Shown: in pieces, positions 21,613 to 25,662 of the stretch | Layout: the number at the start of each line of letters is the position of its first letter | How positions within the stretch are numbered: position 1 is the first letter of the stretch | Virus record (IMG/VR): IMGVR_UViG_3300032092_000213 | Span: 1-25,662 of that record | DNA length: 25,662 nt | From: a virus | Strand: one strand, 5' to 3' | Notes under the pieces: model-generated | What the model was told of the DNA's origin: nothing | The model's database searches: none | What the model saw: the letters and a program-made list of their open reading frames with translations, nothing else | Program-made: the position numbers and the translations under genes

Positions 21613-23474
21613 AAACAATGCCTATGTTTCCAACACTCACTGAGTGGGTGCCACCGGAAACTTTCCCTAACCTGTCCACCGCCAAGGAGATTGCAATTGA
21701 CCTCGAAACTTGTGACCCGCATATGGAATCTTTTGGGCCGGGATGGCCCCGTAATGACGGCTTCATTGCTGGTTACGCTGTGGCTGTTGACGGTTGGAGC
21801 GGATACTATCCTGTTGCTCATGGCGGTGGTGGCAATCTTGATAAACGTCTTGTTGAGCGGTGGGTAAAAGATGTCTTGGCTACTGACGCTGACAAGATCA
21901 TGCATAACGCGGCTTATGACTGCGGTTGGCTTAGGGCCAATGGATTCACCGTCAACGGGCGAATACTTGACACCATGCTTGCTGCCCCACTACTGGATGA
22001 GAACCGCTTCTCGTACAGCCTCAATGCGCTTGGCTTCGATTATCTTAAAGAGGTCAAGTCCGAGGCCGCTCTCAAACAGGCTGCTGCCGACTTTGGCGTT
22101 CATCCCAAGAAAGAATTATGGAAGCTACCCGCCATGTACGTCGGAGAGTACGCCGAGCAAGACGCGGCGCTGACCCTGAAACTGTGGCAACACTTTAAGA
22201 CCAAGATGCGCCAAGACGAAGTTGAATCAATCTTCGACCTGGAGACAGCCGCCTTTCCAGTGCTGTTGGAGCTCACCTTGAAGGGCATTCGCTTTGACCG
22301 AGAAAGGTGTGAACAGACTATCCACAAACTTATCCAACGGGAAAAGGCCATCTTTGCAGAGCTCAAGTCTTTGTGTGGAGGAACTGTGGATATCTGGGCG
22401 GCCGCAAGCATCGCCCATTCGTTTGACAAGTTGGGGATTGCTTATGGCAAGACCGCCGCCGGCGCGGCAAGCTTTACAAAAGGCTTTCTCGATTCCTGCG
22501 ACCACCCCGTGGCCAAGCTGATTGTCGAAGCGCGCGAGACCAACAAGACCCACAGCACGTTCTTGCAGCCTTACCTCGACTTCAGCGCCAAGACAGGCAG
22601 AATCCACCCACACGTGAACCAGATGCGCAACGACGAAGGCGGCACGATCACGGGCCGTCTGTCTATGAACAGTCCCAACCTCCAACAAGTGCCCGCGCGC
22701 CACGAGATCATCGGGCCCATGGTGCGCTCACTCTTCCTACCTGAAGAAGGGCAGATGTGGGCGGCCAACGACTTCTCGTCCCAAGAACCACGGCTCTTGG
22801 TGCATTACGCCACGCTCTTGGACCTGCCCGGTGCAGAGAAGATGGCCGAGGCCTACCGGGAAAATCCCGATACCGACTTTCACCAAATGATTGCCGATAT
22901 GGCCGGAATCAAGCGAAAGCAAGCCAAGACCATTGGCCTGGGCCTGATGTACGGCATGGGCAAAGCAAAGCTGGCGCATGAGTTGGACCTGCCCGTGGAA
23001 GAGGCCAGCGAGTTGATTGGCACCTTTCACACCAAGGTGCCTTTCCTTAAAGGAACTGTGAACGCGGTCATGAAGCGGATCGAACATCCAGCGTCTGGTG
23101 GGTCCGTCAGGACGCTCCTGGGACGCAAATGCCGCTTCCCGTTGTACGAGCCGGTGCAGTGGGGCGTGAACAAGGCGCTTCCCTACGAGCAGGCCATCGT
23201 GGAATACGGCCCAAGGATCAAGCGCGCGGCTACCTACAAGGGACTGAACAAGCTGATCCAGGGGTCAGCCGCCGACCAGACCAAAGCGGCCATGGTGGCC
23301 TTGCACAAGGCGGGGTTTCACTTGATGCTCCAGGTTCACGACGAGATCGCCCTGAGTGTCAACACGCCTGAGGAAGCACGCGAAGCGGCCCATATCATGG
23401 CAACCGCCGTTGACTTGGAAGTCCCGTCCCGGGTGGACGTGGAGATGGGCCCAAGCTGGGGTGAGGCCAAGTAA
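21609..23474 (+). CDS. Family A DNA polymerase with 3'-5' exonuclease (621 aa)
   Basis: The N-terminal proofreading domain has D31-L-E33, N100-x-x-x-D104 (HNAAYDCGWL) and Y181-x-x-x-D185. The polymerase domain has TITGRLSMNSPNLQQVP (346-362), motif A D388-F-S-S-Q-E393-P-R, motif B R436-K-Q-A-K440-TIG-L444-GLM-Y448-G, and motif C H577-D-E579. All catalytic residues are intact. Leu444 equals Phe762 of E. coli Pol I. At 621 residues with no 5'-3' exonuclease domain, it is a typical phage replicative polymerase. The start is GTG overlapping the helicase stop; an ATG three codons on is an alternative. It is the last gene before a strong terminator. Confidence 0.95.
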   Translation: MKTMPMFPTLTEWVPPETFPNLSTAKEIAIDLETCDPHMESFGPGWPRNDGFIAGYAVAVDGWSGYYPVAHGGGGNLDKRLVERWVKDVLATDADKIMHNAAYDCGWLRANGFTVNGRILDTMLAAPLLDENRFSYSLNALGFDYLKEVKSEAALKQAAADFGVHPKKELWKLPAMYVGEYAEQDAALTLKLWQHFKTKMRQDEVESIFDLETAAFPVLLELTLKGIRFDRERCEQTIHKLIQREKAIFAELKSLCGGTVDIWAAASIAHSFDKLGIAYGKTAAGAASFTKGFLDSCDHPVAKLIVEARETNKTHSTFLQPYLDFSAKTGRIHPHVNQMRNDEGGTITGRLSMNSPNLQQVPARHEIIGPMVRSLFLPEEGQMWAANDFSSQEPRLLVHYATLLDLPGAEKMAEAYRENPDTDFHQMIADMAGIKRKQAKTIGLGLMYGMGKAKLAHELDLPVEEASELIGTFHTKVPFLKGTVNAVMKRIEHPASGGSVRTLLGRKCRFPLYEPVQWGVNKALPYEQAIVEYGPRIKRAATYKGLNKLIQGSAADQTKAAMVALHKAGFHLMLQVHDEIALSVNTPEEAREAAHIMATAVDLEVPSRVDVEMGPSWGEAK

Positions 23475-23524
23475 AGGTATGATTGAGGGGAAGCTTCTTG
23501 CAGTTGCTTCAGTCAGTCTCCTTT

Positions 23525-23556
23525 ATAGGCTAGGGTAACTCCTAGCCTATTTTTTT
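23525..23556 (+). terminator. Intrinsic terminator after DNA polymerase gene
   Basis: ATAGGCTAGG (23525-23534) and CCTAGCCTAT (23541-23550) form a perfect 10-bp stem with a 6-nt loop, followed by a run of seven T (23550-23556). This is a textbook Rho-independent terminator 50 bp after the polymerase stop. It ends the replication operon and sits directly before the next promoter. Confidence 0.93.
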
Positions 23557-23557
23557 G

Positions 23558-23586
23558 TTGCACGATTTAAAGATTTTCGATACACT
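23558..23586 (+). promoter_or_regulatory. Candidate early-operon promoter (TTGCAC-17-TACACT)
   Basis: TTGCAC (23558-23563), a 17-bp spacer and TACACT (23581-23586) begin one base after the terminator T-run. AAGGAG starts 17 nt after the -10 and ATG 23615 follows. The box pair, spacer and -10 to SD distance equal those at 16482-16510, and the base after the -10 is G in both. A promoter is required here because the terminator isolates the downstream genes. Confidence 0.7.
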
Positions 23587-23614
23587 GCAAGCCAGATCAC
23601 AGAAAGGAGAGTCA

Positions 23615-23938
23615 ATGACTTTAAAGAAACCAGGAAGAAACATTCCGCCCGTACAGCGCATCAAGCCTTGGATGTCCGTTGCTATTCGCATGGAGACTTA
23701 CGCCAAGCTGAGAGAAATGAGCGAGTTCTATGGCAGGGGCATGGGGGACCAGATGCAAATCTTGGTAGACCCGGCGTTCGAGATTGCATTAAAAGCGGCC
23801 GAAGAACGAGAGGCCATCATCGAGAGTGGTGAAACACCCCCACCAAAACCCAAGCCAAAAGCGCGTCTCAAAAAAGGTAAACAGGTTGCTAAACATGTAC
23901 AAGTCAAACGTCCAGTTGTCCGTAAATATCATCTTTGA
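23615..23938 (+). CDS. Putative ribbon-helix-helix DNA-binding protein (107 aa)
   Basis: ATG 23615 has an AAAGGAG 5 nt upstream, and the product has 107 residues; the longer frame to 23555 runs through the promoter and is not used. Residues about 19-60 read as a beta strand (MSVAIRM), a helix (ETYAKLREMSEFYG), a Gly turn (RGMG) and a second helix (DQMQILVDPAFEIAL). This matches a ribbon-helix-helix (Arc/MetJ/CopG) domain, which dimerises through the strand and reads palindromes. The last 35 residues are a Pro/Lys/Arg-rich tail (PPPKPKPKARLKKGK) likely to bind DNA nonspecifically. As first gene after the early promoter it could be the phage regulator, perhaps acting on the TACACTG/AGTGTACACT elements. 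This is inference from fold pattern and position. Confidence 0.6.
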   Translation: MTLKKPGRNIPPVQRIKPWMSVAIRMETYAKLREMSEFYGRGMGDQMQILVDPAFEIALKAAEEREAIIESGETPPPKPKPKARLKKGKQVAKHVQVKRPVVRKYHL

Positions 23939-24143
23939 TAGGTTGCCTCCCATGGAGGTTGACGGCTCATGGCTCCCGGAGCAGGTGGACATCAAATCCA
24001 TCTATCTGGAAGCAGCCTCTATTCGCAGTAAGAATGGACGTGGGCGCATCGACATCACACGTGCATTCAGCCCGGAAGAAATAATAAACTTCGAGGACGA
24101 GATCGCAACCCGGCAACTGTTGTTGCCTTTTGAGGAAAATTAA
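23895..24143 (+). CDS. Hypothetical early protein (82 aa)
   Basis: The likely start is ATG 23895, with AGG about nine bases upstream, overlapping the previous gene by 44 nt; the frame is open farther up to 23826 but that extension would lie wholly inside the upstream gene. The 82-residue product starts MYKSNVQLSVNIIFDRLPPM and has a central part (VDIKSIYLEAASIRSKNGRG) and an acidic helix near the end (SPEEIINFEDEIATRQL). No known motif is seen. It sits in a tight row of small early genes, a usual place for host-takeover proteins. Confidence 0.6.
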   Translation: MYKSNVQLSVNIIFDRLPPMEVDGSWLPEQVDIKSIYLEAASIRSKNGRGRIDITRAFSPEEIINFEDEIATRQLLLPFEEN

Positions 24144-24416
24144 ATGATTGTCAACAGACTGATGCACGTGTCTCAAATGACACGGGACAAGGACCTGTCG
24201 GCCCTGCTCAAGGAAGCGGCGGATTTGATAGAGAACTTGCAGACATGGAAGATACGTTGGGCGGAAAGAGACCTGGCCTATCAGCACCTGTATGAAGAGT
24301 ACAAGCTGGTTTGTGCAAAGCTTGACCCAACCCACATACAGTCTTATCAAACAATGGCCCAGCGGAGGAAAAAGCTAGAGGCACAAAAGAAACAAGAAGA
24401 GGAGAACAAACCATGA
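24144..24416 (+). CDS. Hypothetical helical/coiled-coil early protein (90 aa)
   Basis: The ATG follows the previous stop directly. The 90-residue protein is almost fully helical: residues 15-60 (KDLSALLKEAADLIENLQTW and on) suggest a helical hairpin or coiled coil, and the last 20 residues are a Lys/Glu/Gln-rich helix (RRKKLEAQKKQEEEN). The middle has LYEEYKLVCAKLDP. There is no enzymatic motif. The end overlaps the next gene by ATGA. Such small coiled-coil proteins in early phage operons often bind a host enzyme, but no target can be named. Confidence 0.6.
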   Translation: MIVNRLMHVSQMTRDKDLSALLKEAADLIENLQTWKIRWAERDLAYQHLYEEYKLVCAKLDPTHIQSYQTMAQRRKKLEAQKKQEEENKP

Positions 24417-24613
24417 AGATTTCTCAAGTACGATTCGACGAGTTCATCGGCCCACGGTCCTTTGCTCAGGATGACAGTTGGTCTGCCACAGTGTGGCAAC
24501 ACGCCTGGGACGCCGCTCTCGAGGAGGCTGCAAAAAGATTCGATACAATGCCCACAACGGATAATTCTGGTGTATCATCCGCTCAATACCTAAGAAAGAT
24601 GAAAGGAGAATGA
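24413..24613 (+). CDS. Hypothetical early protein (66 aa)
   Basis: The 66-residue product starts in an ATGA overlap. It has a Trp-rich middle (DSWSATVWQHAWDAALEEAA) that should form an amphipathic helix, and a polar tail. I do not recognise a family. The final codons overlap the ribosome site (AAAGGAG, 24602-24608) of the next gene. The coding call rests on the tight overlap on both sides. The 3' part holds two -10-like hexamers without matching -35 boxes; these look accidental. Confidence 0.55.
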   Translation: MKISQVRFDEFIGPRSFAQDDSWSATVWQHAWDAALEEAAKRFDTMPTTDNSGVSSAQYLRKMKGE

Positions 24614-24614
24614 A

Positions 24615-24881
24615 ATGCCATTTAAGCCACTGCTTCGCGCATTCCCCAGTGTTCTCGTGAGAGACAGTAGGGGCATGTTGCTGAGAGATTATTTTGCGTC
24701 TGACGCCATGAAGGGGTTGTTGTCCGATCCCGACTGGAGACGGGACATGGACTTTGACGACACTGCTCGCGCCGCGTACAGCCAAGCTGACGCAATGTTG
24801 AGAGTGCGTGAAGAGAAACAAGAGACGCAAGAGGAAACTGTTCCCCCCGGCACCTTAGTCGAGACAGGGAGCGAAGAATGA
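24615..24881 (+). CDS. Conserved small phage protein (88 aa)
   Basis: The start is ATG 24615 with AAAGGAG upstream. The 88-residue acidic protein has RGMLLRDYFASDAMKGLL, then a WRRDMDFDDTARAAYSQADA segment and MLRVREEKQE, ending in a Glu-rich tail. The 'DYFA..A...LL........D.A..AY..ADaMLr.RE' order is one I recognise from many phages as a small accessory protein of unknown function, typically encoded near recombination or early genes. It should be helical. No metal site or membrane segment is visible. The end overlaps the next gene by ATGA. Confidence 0.65.
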   Translation: MPFKPLLRAFPSVLVRDSRGMLLRDYFASDAMKGLLSDPDWRRDMDFDDTARAAYSQADAMLRVREEKQETQEETVPPGTLVETGSEE

Positions 24882-25081
24882 ATTGCCCGGAATGCGGAGC
24901 CTGGACCACGATCAGCGAGACACGCCTGACAGTCATGCGCTACAGGCGCAGACGAGAGTGCGGCAACGGACACAAATTCACGACTGAAGAAGTCGTGGTT
25001 TCACAAGAACAACTCGACTCAGAGTTGAGTGGACGCTTAAAGGCCTTTCGAGAGAAAGAAGCCCCACGCAACTGCAAATGA
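24878..25081 (+). CDS. NrdR-like zinc-ribbon protein (67 aa)
   Basis: Residues 1-38 read C3-P-E-C6-G, then a gap with ISETR, then RRRREC28-G-N-G-H32-KFTTEE. This closely follows the N-terminal zinc ribbon of the ribonucleotide reductase regulator NrdR (CPxC...RRRxCxxCxxRFTTxE), but the fourth ligand appears to be His32 and not Cys. The ATP-cone domain of NrdR is absent; instead a short charged helix follows. It could bind DNA as a stand-alone ribbon, perhaps to interfere with nucleotide-pool control, or be a general phage zinc ribbon. The start overlaps the previous stop as ATGA. The resemblance is clear; the function is inferred. Confidence 0.72.
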   Translation: MNCPECGAWTTISETRLTVMRYRRRRECGNGHKFTTEEVVVSQEQLDSELSGRLKAFREKEAPRNCK

Positions 25082-25106
25082 TTTTTTAACCACAAAGGAG
25101 TTTCAC

Positions 25107-25607
25107 ATGAGTACCAAGCTTTCCGACAAGGCCCAAAAGGTCTATGAGTTTTTCAGAAAAAACCCCTCCGCAAGTGCTTCTGCGACAGCGGCCAAGCACA
25201 AGATGAGCATCTCCAACGTCTACAAGATGCGCGCCCGCGCCTTGGAAGACTTGAGGAATTTTGTCGCCCCGGAGATGCTGCCGATGCCTGAGGTGAAGTC
25301 CTCTTGGCAAAAGGTTGTTGAGGAGGTTGAGAGCGTGAGTGTTGACAAGACACTTGACGCACGTGCAGAGATGTATGGCAAGTTCAAGGATGGTGCGGCT
25401 TTGATGCAGTCCATCAAACGCGAGTTGTCGGCCCACGCGGCCAAGCATGGCAAGACCTTTGCCGATGACCAGTGGGAAGCTCTTGAGATGATCGTCCACA
25501 AGATTGGGCGCATTGTCAACGGCGACCCCGACGTTGTTGACCACTGGGTGGACATTGCCGGCTACGCTACCTTGATTGCCGAGAGGCTTGAAGGTAACGC
25601 CCGTTAA
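25107..25607 (+). CDS. HTH plus DUF6378-like protein (166 aa)
   Basis: ATG 25107 has AAAGGAG 6 nt upstream. Residues about 10-50 form a helix-turn-helix-like segment (SASATAAKHKMSISNVYKMR), as in small regulators that count on a 'number of steps' HTH. Residues about 84-162 hold ARAEMYGKFKDGAALMQSIK, then DQWEALEMIVHKIGRIVNGD and DHWVDIAGYATLIAE, which match DUF6378, a phage family of unknown function. The DH.VDIAGY ending has conserved acids and His that could bind a metal or nucleotide, as in MazG-like folds; this is a guess. The combination of HTH and DUF6378 in one chain suggests a DNA-linked role. Confidence 0.72.
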   Translation: MSTKLSDKAQKVYEFFRKNPSASASATAAKHKMSISNVYKMRARALEDLRNFVAPEMLPMPEVKSSWQKVVEEVESVSVDKTLDARAEMYGKFKDGAALMQSIKRELSAHAAKHGKTFADDQWEALEMIVHKIGRIVNGDPDVVDHWVDIAGYATLIAERLEGNAR

Positions 25608-25609
25608 TC

Positions 25610-25662
25610 ATGATCGAGGTCATTCGCGCCTACATGGGAATAGCCCGGGGCACCCACGGGGA
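25610..25662 (+). CDS. Start of a further gene (truncated by window end)
   Basis: ATG 25610, 2 nt after the previous stop, opens a frame that stays open for 17 codons to the window end (MIEVIRAYMGIARGTHG). The ribosome site is weak (AAGG too far upstream), but tight spacing to the DUF6378-type gene is the pattern of this operon. Too little is present to assign a family. Confidence 0.4.
   Translation, partial: MIEVIRAYMGIARGTHG

Noticed and set aside
24544-24578. -10-like TACAAT and TATCAT hexamers before the 88-residue gene
   Set aside because: No -35 box stands at 16-18 bp and the genes around are closely packed; likely chance.
1-25662. CRISPR arrays, insertion sequences, integration sites
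   Set aside because: No regularly spaced direct repeats, transposase motifs or integrase were seen on either strand.

Overview
The window is 25.7 kb of a tailed double-stranded DNA bacteriophage (Caudoviricetes), probably an uncultured environmental, short-tailed (podovirus-like) phage of a Gram-negative host. This rests on very dense, mostly co-oriented genes with ATGA/GTGA/TTGA overlaps, a lysis cassette, a run of large internal-virion-type proteins and a phage replication module. The short-tailed assignment and the host are inferences. No terminase, portal, major capsid, integrase, RNA polymerase, tRNA gene, insertion sequence or CRISPR array is visible here, so the packaging/head genes should lie outside the window. 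No stretch over 300 bp lacks a gene; the four longest gaps are 140, 93, 87 and 78 bp, and each holds regulatory or small-ORF candidates.

Layout. (1) 1-2621: 3' end of a tail-fibre-like gene, two small proteins, then a lysis cassette: a C-terminally membrane-anchored protein, a 60-residue membrane/coiled-coil protein (spanin candidate), a holin and an M15-family endolysin, followed by two small Lys-rich proteins. (2) 2625-14360: virion structural genes: a 617-residue tail/connector-type protein, two small beta-rich proteins, then four large proteins of 775, 368, 683 and 1084 residues that together contain no cysteine and look like ejected/internal virion proteins. A good sigma70-like promoter and two tandem hairpins precede the 775-residue gene. 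(3) 14314-16460, minus strand: a RecB-like PD-(D/E)XK nuclease and an SNF2-like SF2 helicase, convergent with the structural operon. (4) 16539-23474, plus strand: the replication operon: two conserved phage proteins, an SSB-like candidate, a TOTE-type archaeo-eukaryotic primase, a small conserved protein, a UvrD-like SF1 helicase and a family A DNA polymerase with proofreading domain and Leu at the '762' position. It ends in a strong intrinsic terminator. (5) 23615-25662: an early-type operon of small proteins, starting with a ribbon-helix-helix candidate and including an NrdR-like zinc ribbon and a DUF6378-type protein.

The most interesting points are: a shared promoter/leader architecture (TTGCA, 18 nt, TACACTG, SD at identical distance) in front of the replication operon and the early operon; a palindrome over the -10 in the divergent region; the cysteine-free block; a replisome built on an AEP primase with SF1/SF2 helicases and no visible DnaB-like helicase; and very small ORFs that exactly fill two of the four gaps. 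Family assignments come from reading motifs by eye; no database search was run.
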